A stretch of DNA of 64,000 bases from Shimia sediminis (GTDB lineage Bacteria; Pseudomonadota; Alphaproteobacteria; Rhodobacterales; Rhodobacteraceae). The DNA is taken from assembly GCF_003990645.1 (NCBI RefSeq), contig NZ_RYZK01000008.1:109011-173010 (forward strand), given 5' to 3'. A program made the translations under genes and the position numbers. Below are positions 45,126 to 54,883 of this stretch, one piece after another. The first letter of the stretch is position 1. Each line of letters starts with the position of its first letter. The notes under the pieces are model-generated. The model saw nothing but the letters and a program-made list of their open reading frames with translations. It did not search any database and was not told the origin of the DNA.

Positions 45126-46286
45126 CTACCCAGTTACAAGCGCGCAGGTGGCTTCGGCGATTACCCGTTCTTCGTTTGTTGGAATCACCCAGGCGCTGAC
45201 CTGGCAGCCTTCTTTCGAGATTCGCGCACCGCCCTCTTCATTTGCGGTATGATCGATTTCAGCGCCCAGCCACGTGCAGCGGGCCAGGATTTTCTCACGC
45301 ACGGCCACCGCATTTTCACCAACACCCGCGGTGAAGACAATTGCATCAACCCCGCCAATCGCACCTGCCATGGACCCGACCTGTCGCGCCGCGCGGTAGC
45401 AGAACAGATCAATCGCTTCAGTGGCCGCCGGGTCGTTGCTTGCTGTCAGGTCCCGCATGTCGCTGCTCAAACCTGAGACGCCCAACAGACCGGATTCATT
45501 TGAAATAACCTCTTCCGCCTCTTTCAACGACATGCCCTTGTCGCGCATCAGAAAAAAGATCACACCGGGATCGATGTCGCCAGAACGTTTGCCCATCATC
45601 AGCCCGTCAAGCGCCGTGAATCCCATCGTCGTGGCCATGCTTTTGCGTTCGACCATTGCGCAGATGCTGGCCCCATGCCCAAGGTGCAGCACGATCACGC
45701 GGCCATCTGCGGCATCTCCCAGATACTGCGGCAATTGCGAGGCGATATAGTCGTAGCTCAGACCATGAAACCCATAGCGCAAAACGCCTTCTGCAGTCAG
45801 CGCCCTGGGCAGAGCAAACATCTGCGCCAGGCGCGGCTGGGTGCGGTGAAAGGCCGTGTCGAAACAGGCCACCTGGGGGATATCTGGCCAAACACTGTCC
45901 ATTGCGATGATGCCCGCCAGGTTGTGGGGCTGGTGTGCCGGGGCCAGGGGGGATAGCAGGCGGATTTGTTCAATGACCTCTGCGGTGATCAGGGTGCTGG
46001 TGGCGAACTCTTGCCCACCGTGCACCACGCGGTGTCCGGCTGCGATGACCTCGACGTCTTTCAGGCTATCCAACAGGTGGCCCGCCAGCCAGCGCAGAAC
46101 CTGAACGTGGTCCGCATCATCCGGCAGAGGAAGCTTTTCGTGCATCTCCTCTTCGCGGATTTCCGGCCCGTTTCCGATCCGCTCGATCACACCTTTCAGT
46201 AGCAATTCACCCTTGGGAACTGCGCGGAAAACACCGTATTTGACCGAGGAACTCCCGGCATTCAGGACAAGTATAGCTTTGGTCAC
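45126..46286 (-). CDS. ackA: Acetate kinase
   Basis: This 386-residue enzyme interconverts acetate plus ATP with acetyl phosphate. Family motifs are LVLNAGSSSVKYGVF at the N-terminus, AGHRVVHGG, FDTAFHRTQP, YGFHGLSY and VVLHLGHGASICAM with a GFTALDGLMMGKRSGDIDPG block. Its start overlaps the stop of pta by four bases. With Pta it forms the reversible low-affinity acetate route, complementing acs in this window. Confidence 0.96.
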   Translation of the reverse strand: MTKAILVLNAGSSSVKYGVFRAVPKGELLLKGVIERIGNGPEIREEEMHEKLPLPDDADHVQVLRWLAGHLLDSLKDVEVIAAGHRVVHGGQEFATSTLITAEVIEQIRLLSPLAPAHQPHNLAGIIAMDSVWPDIPQVACFDTAFHRTQPRLAQMFALPRALTAEGVLRYGFHGLSYDYIASQLPQYLGDAADGRVIVLHLGHGASICAMVERKSMATTMGFTALDGLMMGKRSGDIDPGVIFFLMRDKGMSLKEAEEVISNESGLLGVSGLSSDMRDLTASNDPAATEAIDLFCYRAARQVGSMAGAIGGVDAIVFTAGVGENAVAVREKILARCTWLGAEIDHTANEEGGARISKEGCQVSAWVIPTNEERVIAEATCALVTG

Positions 46287-47257
46287 AGGATTGATTTTCC
46301 TTGCCGGTGATGCACTACAAGCTGCGCAAGTGCCGCAGAAATCACGCGGGACAGCGTTCCGTCGGCCCGGCTGGTCAGCATCACGGGCACCCTTGCACCC
46401 ATAACAAGGCCTGCAGAATCTGCACTGGCGAGATACATGAGTTGCTTGGCGATCATGTTGCCAGCTTCAAGGTCTGGCGCGATCAGGATATCCGGATCGC
46501 CGGCCACCTCGGACACGATTCCCTTGGCTTCGGCGGCTTCCTTGGACACCGCATTGTCAAAGGCCAGCGGGCCGTCCAGCAGGCCTCCTGTGATCTGGCC
46601 GCGATCCGCCATTTTGCACAGTGCACCCGCTTCCACGGTCGAGGGGATTTTGGGGTAGATCGTTTCGACAGCCGAAAGAATGGCAACCTTGGGCAGGTCG
46701 ACACCCAGTGCGTGACCAAGTTCAATGGCGTTTTGAATTATATCGGCCTTGGTCTGGAGGTCGGGGAAAATGTTGATCGCCGCATCCGAGATCAAAAGGA
46801 GTTTGGAATAGGTCGGAACGTCGAGCACAAAGATATGGCTCATGCGGCGCTCGGTACGCAGCCCGCGCTCTTTGTGCACCACTTCGCTCATGATCTCATC
46901 CGTGTGCAGCGCCCCCTTCATCAATGCCTGTGCTCGGCCTTCGTGTACAAGCCGAACGGCTTTTTGGGCCGAGTCGTGACTGTGCAGGCTGGTGACGATC
47001 TCAAGCCCCGTCAGGTCCAGATCGTTCTCTTCAGCGACATTTCGGATGCGTGCCTCCGGGCCAACCAGAAGCGGGGTAATGAGACCTTGATCGCGTGCTT
47101 CCAGGGCGCCACCCAGTGAGGCGTCGTCACAGGGGTGCACAACAGCGGTGACAATGGGGTCCAACGGGCCAGTGGCCTTCAGTATGGCGGCAAAGCTCTC
47201 GCCCATATCGGGCAGGGCTTCGCCGTTTGACGGCGTTGTATCGATGGGCAAGATCAC
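46283..47257 (-). CDS. pta: Phosphate acetyltransferase (PTA/PTB family)
   Basis: This 324-residue enzyme swaps acetyl-CoA and acetyl phosphate. The start is a GTG at 47257 with a perfect AGGAGG five bases upstream, which decides against the longer reading to 47440. Family patterns are ALMKGALHTDEIMSEVV, SHIFVLDVPTYSKLLLISDAAINIFP and DILIAPDLEAGNMIAKQLMYLASADSAGLVMGARVPVMLTSRAD. It is the short form without N-terminal regulatory or MaoC domains. Overlap with ackA by four bases marks a coupled operon. Confidence 0.92.
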   Translation of the reverse strand: MILPIDTTPSNGEALPDMGESFAAILKATGPLDPIVTAVVHPCDDASLGGALEARDQGLITPLLVGPEARIRNVAEENDLDLTGLEIVTSLHSHDSAQKAVRLVHEGRAQALMKGALHTDEIMSEVVHKERGLRTERRMSHIFVLDVPTYSKLLLISDAAINIFPDLQTKADIIQNAIELGHALGVDLPKVAILSAVETIYPKIPSTVEAGALCKMADRGQITGGLLDGPLAFDNAVSKEAAEAKGIVSEVAGDPDILIAPDLEAGNMIAKQLMYLASADSAGLVMGARVPVMLTSRADGTLSRVISAALAQLVVHHRQGKSIL

Positions 47258-47432
47258 GCGAACCTCCTGAGTGTCGACCACAGTGCCAACTAAGCTTGAT
47301 ATGTCCCTTCGCGCGCGCCGGTGCCAGAGAAATATTTGTGAACCACGCGGAAACCGTTGCCGCAGGTGTCCAATAACCTTGTTTCCAACGCGCCTTGCCG
47401 TCACACTGCCCAAAAAACAAGCCCGAGAGCAG

Positions 47433-48497
47433 ATGAGCACGCCACAGCCCCCTTACCCTGAGAGCATCGAGCCCGAGGAAATCTCGCGTCTCGCCGAATT
47501 GCAGTTTGGTGAACCTGTTCGTGGCATTACCGCGCCCGGCGGCAAGACACGTGATAGTTTGCGTGTGCATTTCGAAAATCACAGCGTTATCGCGTCCTAT
47601 CGCCACCGAGCCTCGCGCCGTGAACGTGAAGTGCTGGTGCTGGAGACATTGCATAGGGCGGGGGCGCCTGTGCCGGAGTTGTTGGGTGTTCAAGGGGCGC
47701 TGTTGTTTCAATCGGATGTTGGCAAAGGACGGCTCAGCACCCAGTTGCACCGACGTGATCGCGACGGACAGATATCCTTGGCCGAAGCCGCCTTTACCAG
47801 CCTATGGGAAATTAAGCGGGCGGCCCGCGATACCGGGCTGACAGAAGAGGTGCCCGCCGTCGCATCAAGCGCGAAATGGGTCTCACGGTTCGCAACCGAT
47901 TGCCGGAAATTGGCCACTGCACTCGATATTCCGGCGCCCGCTGCGGATTACTCTGCAATCAGCCGCGCCATCGTGCCCGTGCCACGCCATTTCGTGAAAT
48001 GGGACGCACGGTCCGGCAACGCGGCAGTTCAAGCGGATGGTCGCGTGATGTGGTTTGACTGGGAACACGCGGGACGTCGCCACGGGATCGAAGATTTTGG
48101 TTTTCTGATCGCGGATGAGTTCTGGTCTCTTTCGCCCGAAGATTCGTTGCAAGCCTTCTCCAATACTTGCCCCGGCAACGCCGAAGCACTGCTGCCACAT
48201 CTCATCCGGTTCTCAACTTTGCAGGCGGGTGAACGCCTGCGTTTGATCCAGAAAGAAGTGTTCAAGCGCGGCTGGACCCGGTTTGAACGCGCACGGCGCT
48301 ATGACCGCATGGGGGCTGCGCCCGAATTGGCGATGAATGTCGCAAAACACGCGGACGAGCTGGCGGCGATGGATCCCCTGACGGTGCCATTGTCCGGCTG
48401 GTATTCACAGGCGGCCGAGGCCTTGTTTGAATGGTGGGAGAAAGTTGGTCAGTTTGCCGACACCGAAGATCAGCCGCCTGAGGAAAATGCACCATAG
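47433..48497 (+). CDS. Phosphotransferase family protein (APH-like)
   Basis: This 354-residue protein has the kinase-like fold of aminoglycoside or choline phosphotransferases. The catalytic loop is seen in FVKWDARSGNAAV, with Asp and Asn in the expected spacing, and the metal site in VMWFDWEHAGRRHGIEDF. The N-terminal lobe has ITAPGGKTRDSLRVHF, a likely nucleotide-binding loop. The start at 47433 avoids a long upstream reading through the pta control region. Natural substrate is unknown. Its last 28 bases overlap the convergent flavin reductase gene. Confidence 0.8.
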   Translation: MSTPQPPYPESIEPEEISRLAELQFGEPVRGITAPGGKTRDSLRVHFENHSVIASYRHRASRREREVLVLETLHRAGAPVPELLGVQGALLFQSDVGKGRLSTQLHRRDRDGQISLAEAAFTSLWEIKRAARDTGLTEEVPAVASSAKWVSRFATDCRKLATALDIPAPAADYSAISRAIVPVPRHFVKWDARSGNAAVQADGRVMWFDWEHAGRRHGIEDFGFLIADEFWSLSPEDSLQAFSNTCPGNAEALLPHLIRFSTLQAGERLRLIQKEVFKRGWTRFERARRYDRMGAAPELAMNVAKHADELAAMDPLTVPLSGWYSQAAEALFEWWEKVGQFADTEDQPPEENAP

Positions 48498-48967
48498 CTG
48501 CTTTGGGCAAACACCAGTGGTGTGCCCTCGTTCAGCATGACTTGCTCAACATGACCAACGATGATGGCATGATCGCCGCCGTCATGTAGTGCAGTGGTCC
48601 GACACACAAAGCGTGCCAGACACTCCTGAATGAGCGGCAGGCCATCCTCATCAAACTCGGTCGCCACGCGGTCAAAGGCGTCCCCGCGGCGGGCGAATTC
48701 CAGTGCCAGATCCTTTTGATCTGCCTGCATCACGTGGATTGCGAACCTCATGGCCTGGGCAAAATATGGATACCGCAGGGATGTTTTCGAAGGTGACCAC
48801 AGCACCAGTGGCGGGCTGAGGGAAATGGACGAAAACGAATTTGCCGTCATGCCAATCCCATCTGGACTGCCGGGCGCAGTGACGACCGTGACACCGGTGG
48901 CAAAACAGCCCAACGCATCGCGAAAATCGCGGGTATTGTCTGTGCCGGGGACAAAATTCCGTGCCAT
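48470..48967 (-). CDS. Flavin reductase family protein
   Basis: This 165-residue protein has the split-barrel flavin reductase pattern: FRDALGCFATGVTVVTA, GMTANSFSSISLSPPLVLWSPS and HAIIVGHVEQV. Members supply reduced flavin to two-component monooxygenases. No monooxygenase gene lies nearby, so the partner is unknown. The start at 48967 drops 15 unlikely upstream residues. Confidence 0.88.
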   Translation of the reverse strand: MARNFVPGTDNTRDFRDALGCFATGVTVVTAPGSPDGIGMTANSFSSISLSPPLVLWSPSKTSLRYPYFAQAMRFAIHVMQADQKDLALEFARRGDAFDRVATEFDEDGLPLIQECLARFVCRTTALHDGGDHAIIVGHVEQVMLNEGTPLVFAQSSYGAFSSGG

Positions 48968-49055
48968 AACCTGCCTGCCAAAGTGTTCCTGTGCGCGCGT
49001 ATCGTACCGCATTTACGCGAAACTAGGTCACACGCAAGTGGAAACAAGGGCCTGT

Positions 49056-50474
49056 CTAGTTCAGGTCCTCAAGAAGACGGCCATGTTTGCGGGTTTGTTC
49101 CACGACCTGACCAAAAGTCTTGTACCCGTGGGATTCCAGCATCGGCAGCAAATGGCAAAGAACTTCGGCCGTGGCGACGGCGTCCCCCAAAGCCGTGTGG
49201 CGTAGGTCCGGCGGGATGGTCACGTTCAGCCGCTCACACAACGCGTCCAGCGTGTGCGTTTCACTAGCTCCGAACAGGACCGCACTCAAAAGGACCGTGT
49301 CGATGATCGGGTGGTTCCAATCCAGCCCATTGACTTTGCCATGCCTACGCAGAAACGCCATGTCAAACGGCGCATTATGCGCCACGATGACCGAGTCCTT
49401 GGCAAAGGTGTGAAACCGTTGCGAGGCGATGTGAATATCCGGCGCATTCGCCACCATGAGATCGGTAACCTTGTGCACCTTGGTCGAAGCCGGCGGGATC
49501 TTCATGCCGGGATTGACCAGCTGGTTGATCTCTTCTCCCGGTACAATCCTGCCGTTCAGGACGCGGACGGCACCGATCTGCACAATCTCGTCCTTATGCG
49601 GCAAGAGCCCGGTGGTTTCGGTGTCAAACACCGCAAATGTCAGCTTGCGGATCGGGGTGTCCTCGATCGCATATTCAGCCTGAACCTCGCGCTCCATCAA
49701 TTCAAAGTCATAGACTAGCGGACGGGGGGCATCGGGCGTGATTTGCGCATGCTCATCATCAATCAGGATCATGTACCCCGGCGCGTCTCCCAGCGGCTTT
49801 AGCCTTGCGTCAAATGTCAGTTTGTTCTCAACACCTTCAGCGGTGAATGAGACATCCATGCCGGTGGTGATCAGCTTCTTGTAGGCTGCCTTGAGCGACT
49901 TTTCCTTGAAGTAATCAAACACCGAGGCATTCAGGCGAGGGGTATGGATCTGTCCCAAGGCCTCTGCCGCCTGACCGTCGTACAAAACAATCTGGTGGTT
50001 GGGGCTGACCAGGATCATCGCCACGGGGATTTCGGTCAACAGGGCCGTCAGACGATCCTTTTCGGATGCCAGCCGCGAGGTCTCCTGTGCCACCGTTTCA
50101 GCCGTTTCCAGGGCTGTTTGGCTCAGCACCGTCGATACGGCCTCAGCTGCGGGGGCAAGATCACCCAGGTAGCGCGCGGAATGGGTGTCCACCCTCTGAT
50201 CGACACCGGCATGTGCCCGCGTGCGCATGGTGGCGGCCAGCCGCTCAATGGGTTTGGCGACGTTTTCGTCAAACAACAGCCAAACACCCACCGTCAGCGC
50301 CACAAGGCCAAAGCCGGACAGGATGCCGGAGAAAACAAAGGCCGACATGACATCCCCGCCCAGCGAACGCTGGTAGCCGACATAGATCGCCAACAGTACA
50401 AGAGCCACGCCGCCAAGGGCGATCAGGCAGAAAAACAGAAAAATGCGAATGCGCAAACTGAGGGATGTAAACAT
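49056..50474 (-). CDS. Membrane-anchored 3-5 prime exonuclease with HAMP/PAS-like region
   Basis: This 472-residue protein starts at 50474. Two N-terminal membrane helices (IFLFFCLIALGGVALVLLAIYVG and GILSGFGLVALTVGVWLLF) lead to a HAMP-like segment and a PAS-like domain at residues about 140-255 (IPVAMILVSPNHQIVLYDGQAAEALG). The C-terminal DEDDh exonuclease (residues 285-460) shows FAVFDTETTGL, VIVAHNAPFDMAFL and HTALGDAVATAEVL, as in DNA polymerase III epsilon. It is an unusual join of a sensor-like membrane part to a nuclease. Similar genes are found beside DUF294/SSS/acs clusters. Confidence 0.88.
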   Translation of the reverse strand: MFTSLSLRIRIFLFFCLIALGGVALVLLAIYVGYQRSLGGDVMSAFVFSGILSGFGLVALTVGVWLLFDENVAKPIERLAATMRTRAHAGVDQRVDTHSARYLGDLAPAAEAVSTVLSQTALETAETVAQETSRLASEKDRLTALLTEIPVAMILVSPNHQIVLYDGQAAEALGQIHTPRLNASVFDYFKEKSLKAAYKKLITTGMDVSFTAEGVENKLTFDARLKPLGDAPGYMILIDDEHAQITPDAPRPLVYDFELMEREVQAEYAIEDTPIRKLTFAVFDTETTGLLPHKDEIVQIGAVRVLNGRIVPGEEINQLVNPGMKIPPASTKVHKVTDLMVANAPDIHIASQRFHTFAKDSVIVAHNAPFDMAFLRRHGKVNGLDWNHPIIDTVLLSAVLFGASETHTLDALCERLNVTIPPDLRHTALGDAVATAEVLCHLLPMLESHGYKTFGQVVEQTRKHGRLLEDLN

Positions 50475-50476
50475 CG

Positions 50477-51007
50477 CTACCCTCCACAGATTTTGTTGAG
50501 AACGGGATCGCCACGCTCGGCAGAGATCCATTCGGCCCCGGTGACGCTGCCATCGTTGTTAAACTCGATGGTTTCAACAAGGGCCGCGCGTTGCCCGTTC
50601 GCGCAATCGGCAAGCACGGCCAGTTGGTGAATGGGCGCCCAACGCCCATAGAAAAAGAGATCGGCGATCCGCAGGTTGGGATGCGAGTCATGATTGCGGA
50701 CCGAGGCCATGTCCACGGCGACAAAACGGTCGACGAAGGGTCTGACATAGGTCCAAGGCCGGTAAAACGCCTTGCTGTCGACGGTCTGAACCACGGCAAA
50801 CTCCGGTGGCATGTTGGCCTTTGTTGTTGAATACCAACTGTATTCACTTGAGATCGCGGCCAAGATCATCGCGGCACCGGCGGCAATCGGCGTGAACCAA
50901 CGGGGCAGGGTTCGTCCCGCGGTTTTGCCCAACAGGTGGTTGAGCAGCATCACGAAACCCGCGGCGGCGATCCCCGCCAGAAACGTGGCGACCAGTGTCA
51001 TAAACAT
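50477..51007 (-). CDS. Membrane-anchored hypothetical protein
   Basis: This 176-residue protein starts at 51007 behind GGGAGG. It has two N-terminal hydrophobic segments (TLVATFLAGIAAAGFVMLLNHLL and FTPIAAGAAMILAAISSEY) and a soluble, probably periplasmic, C-terminal part with two cysteines (LADCANGQ and NKICGG). It lies two bases before the exonuclease start, so both are co-translated. Function is unknown. Confidence 0.7.
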   Translation of the reverse strand: MFMTLVATFLAGIAAAGFVMLLNHLLGKTAGRTLPRWFTPIAAGAAMILAAISSEYSWYSTTKANMPPEFAVVQTVDSKAFYRPWTYVRPFVDRFVAVDMASVRNHDSHPNLRIADLFFYGRWAPIHQLAVLADCANGQRAALVETIEFNNDGSVTGAEWISAERGDPVLNKICGG

Positions 51008-51070
51008 TTTGCGTCCTCCCAAAGACCCTGCCTGCACCACTCCTCTGTGGCAGGTAGAATCCGAGTTTCG

Positions 51071-52894
51071 TTAACTCAGCATACCGCGTCCGTGCCCGAT
51101 GGCCGATTGCAGCGATTTCACGACGACAAATGCGTCGCGCAGATGGCTGCGTTCAAAGTCGGACAATTCGGCAGGCACCAGATAGTTATCTGGCGCCTTG
51201 CCATCCTTGACCAGGTTGGCCTGGTGCAACAGGCGTGATTCAGCGATCAGATCATAAGCATCCAGCAAGTCCCGCGCGCCCGATTTCGACAACACGCCCT
51301 TGGCCTCGGCCTCTTCCAGCCGCGCCCGTGTGTTGACCGCCGTCAACTCCCCTTGCAGCGCATAGATGCGGGCAAGATCGACGATGGGGACCACGCCGTT
51401 ATGTTTCATGTCCAACTGGTTGCGCCGCTCGCCCGAGCGAATGGTTGCAAGCCCACGCAGCAAACCCAGTGGCGGCTGGTGTTTCAACGAGTTCGAAACC
51501 ATATGCGCCACAAAAATCGAATTCTTGCTGGCGATGTTCAGCGTGTCTTCCTGCAGATCCTCGAACAGGTGCTTATGGCCACCAATGGGGCGCAAGTCGA
51601 ACATCACGCTCGCGAGCATCTGTGCTTCGGGGTCGGGTTTGTTGATCCATCCCGCGAAATACTCTTTCCAGACCTTCATCGGCTGACACCAGCGCGGGTT
51701 GGTCGCCATCATGTCGCCGGGGCAATAGACGTAGCCACAAGTGTTGAGACCATCGCAGACAAAGGTCGCAAGATCACGAAAATAACCCATGTCCGCCTCG
51801 GACACCGAGTCATGCAGGATCAGGCAATTGTCCTGATCGCTGACACCGGTTTGCTCTTGCCGGCCCTGAGACCCACAGGCCAGCCACAGGTAGGGGGCAG
51901 GAGGGGCGCCAAGCTTGTCCTCGGCCAGCGTCAGCAGACGCCGTGTGGCGGTGTCGGCAATGTCGGTGATCAGGCGGGTGACCACCTCGTGACGGTTGCC
52001 TCCTGCCACAAGTTGCACAAGCAACTGCGGAATGCGGGCCGTAACCTCGGCCATTTCCCCGGGCGTGGTCGCGTGTGCGATTTCACTCACCAGTTCGGCG
52101 GAACTGACAGCCTGAAAACGCGTCAGGTCAGTCTGGGTGACAATACCCACCAACTTGCCCCCCTCGACGATGGGGACGTGACCGATTTTCATTTCCATCA
52201 TTGTGTGTAGCACATCCGAACCAATGGCATTCGGGGCCAGTGTCACCGGATTGGAGGTCATGACCTCGCGCACAGGGGTATCGACGGGGCGTGCTTCGGC
52301 CAGGATCTTGCCTGACAAATCCCGGGTGGTCAGGATGCCGGTCAGTGCGTCGCCTTCGGTCACGCAAAGTGACGAGATCCGTTTGTCTCGCATCATCCGG
52401 GCCGCATCCAGCACGGTCGCATCCGGTCCGCAGGCCATGGGACTATGCGCCATCAGCGTATCCACGAGGCTTGTCGCAAGAGAGGCTTCGCGTGGCTTGT
52501 CGATCCGAGTGCGGTCAAAGAATTTCTTGGCCGGCGCGTGCTCTTCCACAAGTTTGTAAAACGAGATGGACGGCAGAACCAGCACGATTGAGTGTTCATC
52601 TGCACGCGCGCTGGTCACGGCCATACCATCGCGCAACAGACCCCTTTCGCCAAACGAGTTGCGTATGCCCAGATGCGAGACAACGACATCGTTCTCATCA
52701 CGAACCTCGATCATGCCTTCATAGACCAGAAACAGGCCCGGCAGTTTCTCACCGTAATCGTAAACCGAGAAATCCTTTTCCACCTCCCAAGCGTCAAAGA
52801 GCGGTGCGAGCTCCTGAATCGCGGCTTCAGGCAGCGCATCGTAGGGGTGGACGGACTTCAGAAATCGGATGATCTGGTCTTGGGTGAGAGGCAT
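51071..52894 (-). CDS. Cyclic nucleotide-binding, CBS and DUF294 nucleotidyltransferase-like protein
   Basis: This 607-residue protein has an N-terminal cNMP-binding-like domain (residues 20-135, ending IRNSFGERGLLRDG), a CBS pair (145-265), and a DUF294 domain with GSQGRQEQTGVSDQDNCLI, a nucleotidyltransferase motif as in GlnD. A C-terminal helical domain follows. Such proteins accompany acetate-type SSS symporters and acs in many proteobacteria and are believed to regulate them. A terminator separates it from the SSS gene upstream. Confidence 0.92.
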   Translation of the reverse strand: MPLTQDQIIRFLKSVHPYDALPEAAIQELAPLFDAWEVEKDFSVYDYGEKLPGLFLVYEGMIEVRDENDVVVSHLGIRNSFGERGLLRDGMAVTSARADEHSIVLVLPSISFYKLVEEHAPAKKFFDRTRIDKPREASLATSLVDTLMAHSPMACGPDATVLDAARMMRDKRISSLCVTEGDALTGILTTRDLSGKILAEARPVDTPVREVMTSNPVTLAPNAIGSDVLHTMMEMKIGHVPIVEGGKLVGIVTQTDLTRFQAVSSAELVSEIAHATTPGEMAEVTARIPQLLVQLVAGGNRHEVVTRLITDIADTATRRLLTLAEDKLGAPPAPYLWLACGSQGRQEQTGVSDQDNCLILHDSVSEADMGYFRDLATFVCDGLNTCGYVYCPGDMMATNPRWCQPMKVWKEYFAGWINKPDPEAQMLASVMFDLRPIGGHKHLFEDLQEDTLNIASKNSIFVAHMVSNSLKHQPPLGLLRGLATIRSGERRNQLDMKHNGVVPIVDLARIYALQGELTAVNTRARLEEAEAKGVLSKSGARDLLDAYDLIAESRLLHQANLVKDGKAPDNYLVPAELSDFERSHLRDAFVVVKSLQSAIGHGRGMLS

Positions 52895-52919
52895 GGAAAA
52901 CCGCCTTGAAAGATAAAGG

Positions 52920-52954
52920 AAAAAGTCCTGCCCAGTATAGACCGGACAGGACTG
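52920..52954 (-). terminator. Terminator between SSS symporter and DUF294 genes
   Basis: AGTCCTG (52925-52931) pairs with CAGGACT (52948-52954); on the minus strand the stem runs into TTTTTCC. It lies about 50 bases after the SSS stop and could limit readthrough into the DUF294 gene. Confidence 0.75.
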
Positions 52955-53002
52955 ATTCTACAGATGGCGGGGGGTCGCAGATGGACCTCCCACCATGGGT
53001 CT

Positions 53003-54868
53003 TTAGTGGTCCTGAGCGACGCCTGCACCTTTCGGTACACGCACGCTTTCGACCAGTTCCTCGATCTCGGCCGGGATCGGATCCGACGACTTCGAGACGA
53101 TGAAGGCAACCGCAAAGTTAAGCAGTGCACCGATGGCGCCGAACGAGGTCGACTTGATGGTGCCCAGCAGAGGATCTGCATCGGTGAACTGGTTGGTGCC
53201 CGGAATGAAGAACCAGCCTTTGTGCATGAAGATGTAGATCAGGGTCACGATCAGGCCGGTCAGCATGCCAGCAACGGCACCCTTGTTGTTCACCTTGGTA
53301 AAGATGCCCATCATCAAGGCCGGGAAGATCGATGCAGCAGCCAGACCGAAGGCCAGAGCCACGGTTTGTGCAGCGAAGCCCGGAGGGTTGAGGCCCAGAT
53401 AGGTTGCCACACAGATTGCCACGGCCATTGCAATCCGGGCGGACAGAAGTTCGCCTTTTTCCGAGATATTCGGGTTGATCGCACCTTTGATAAGGTCGTG
53501 AGACACAGCCGACGAAATCGCGAGCAACAGACCCGCAGCGGTCGACAGAGCGGCGGCAAGACCACCGGCTGCGACCAGAGCGATCACCCAGCCAGGAAGC
53601 TGTGCGATTTCCGGGTTGGCCAGAACGAGGATGTCGCGGTTAACCGACAGTTCCGAGCCTTTCCAGCCGTTCGCAGTGAACACTGAATCAGCGGTTTTGG
53701 CTTCAAGGCTTGCAACCTTTTCTTTCGCTGCTGCAATCTTGTCAGCGTCCGGATTGTCTGCGGTTTCAAGTTTGGTCAACGCCATTTTCGCAGCACCAAC
53801 ACCGCCATCGTTGTACCACTGAATCTTGCCGTCGCCGTTCATGTCTTGGAACTTCAACAGGCCAGTTGTTTCCCAAGTCGCCATCCAGTCGGGACGCGCT
53901 TCGTAGTCAATTGATTCCGACTCCGTACCGTTCGGGTAGACAGTGTCGATCAGGTTCAGACGTGCCATGGCACCAACAGCAGGAGCCGTCAGATAGAGCA
54001 GCGCGATGAACACCAGGGTCCAGCCTGCCGACCAGCGAGCGTCAGCAACGCGCGGCACGGTGAAGAAGCGCATGATCACGTGGGGCAGACCCGCGGTACC
54101 GATCATCAGCGACAGGGTGAAGAGAACCATGTTGAGCGTGTCCGCATGGTGTCCTGTGTAGCTCGCAAAGCCGAGTTCGGTCACCAGAGCGTCCAGTTTC
54201 GCCAACAGAGGCTCACCAGAACCAACGTGGTCACCAAACAGGCCCAGACCCGGGATCGGGTTGCCGGTCAGCTGCAGCGAGATGAAGATTGCCGGAATGG
54301 TGTAGGCAACGATCAGAACGCAGTACTGCGCAACCTGGGTGTAGGTCACACCCTTCATGCCGCCGAAAACCGCATAGGCAAACACAACCGCGGCACCGAT
54401 GAACAGGCCGGTTGTCTTGTCCACTTCGAGGAAGCGGCCAAAGGCCACGCCAACACCGGTCATCTGGCCGATCACATAGGTGGTCGAGGCCACGATCAGA
54501 CAGATCACGGCAACCAGACGCGCGGTCGGGCTGTAGAAACGGTCACCGATGAATTCCGAAACGGTGAACTTGCCGAACTTGCGCAGGTAAGGTGCCAGCA
54601 TCAGAGCCAAGAGAACATAACCACCGGTCCAACCCATCAGGAAGGAAGAGTTGTCATAGCCGGTAAAGGCGATGAGGCCCGCCATCGAGATGAACGATGC
54701 GGCCGACATCCAGTCAGCTGCCGTCGCCATACCGTTGGTCACGGGGTGAACGCCGCGGCCCGCAGCGTAGAATTCCGAGGTCGATCCGGCGCGAGCCCAG
54801 ATTGCGATCCCGATGTAAAGCGCGAAGGACGCGCCAATGAAAATCCAGTTAAGTGTAAACTGATCCAT
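53003..54868 (-). CDS. Sodium:solute symporter, VC_2705 family (acetate-type)
   Basis: This 621-residue membrane protein has about 13 helices with SSS patterns GRGVHPVTNGMATAADWMSAASFIS, IALLYLTAPAVGAMA and GGLAAALSTAAGLLLAISSAVSHDL. An insertion of about 100 residues (330-430) holds D342-M-N-G-D-G-K-I, an EF-hand-like calcium loop that lacks the usual acidic residue at position 12. The family is tied to acetate or other carboxylate uptake and to Acs genes. A DUF4212 gene lies 15 bases upstream as its usual small partner. Confidence 0.93.
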   Translation of the reverse strand: MDQFTLNWIFIGASFALYIGIAIWARAGSTSEFYAAGRGVHPVTNGMATAADWMSAASFISMAGLIAFTGYDNSSFLMGWTGGYVLLALMLAPYLRKFGKFTVSEFIGDRFYSPTARLVAVICLIVASTTYVIGQMTGVGVAFGRFLEVDKTTGLFIGAAVVFAYAVFGGMKGVTYTQVAQYCVLIVAYTIPAIFISLQLTGNPIPGLGLFGDHVGSGEPLLAKLDALVTELGFASYTGHHADTLNMVLFTLSLMIGTAGLPHVIMRFFTVPRVADARWSAGWTLVFIALLYLTAPAVGAMARLNLIDTVYPNGTESESIDYEARPDWMATWETTGLLKFQDMNGDGKIQWYNDGGVGAAKMALTKLETADNPDADKIAAAKEKVASLEAKTADSVFTANGWKGSELSVNRDILVLANPEIAQLPGWVIALVAAGGLAAALSTAAGLLLAISSAVSHDLIKGAINPNISEKGELLSARIAMAVAICVATYLGLNPPGFAAQTVALAFGLAAASIFPALMMGIFTKVNNKGAVAGMLTGLIVTLIYIFMHKGWFFIPGTNQFTDADPLLGTIKSTSFGAIGALLNFAVAFIVSKSSDPIPAEIEELVESVRVPKGAGVAQDH

Positions 54869-54883
54869 CTGTCCCTGAGCTCC

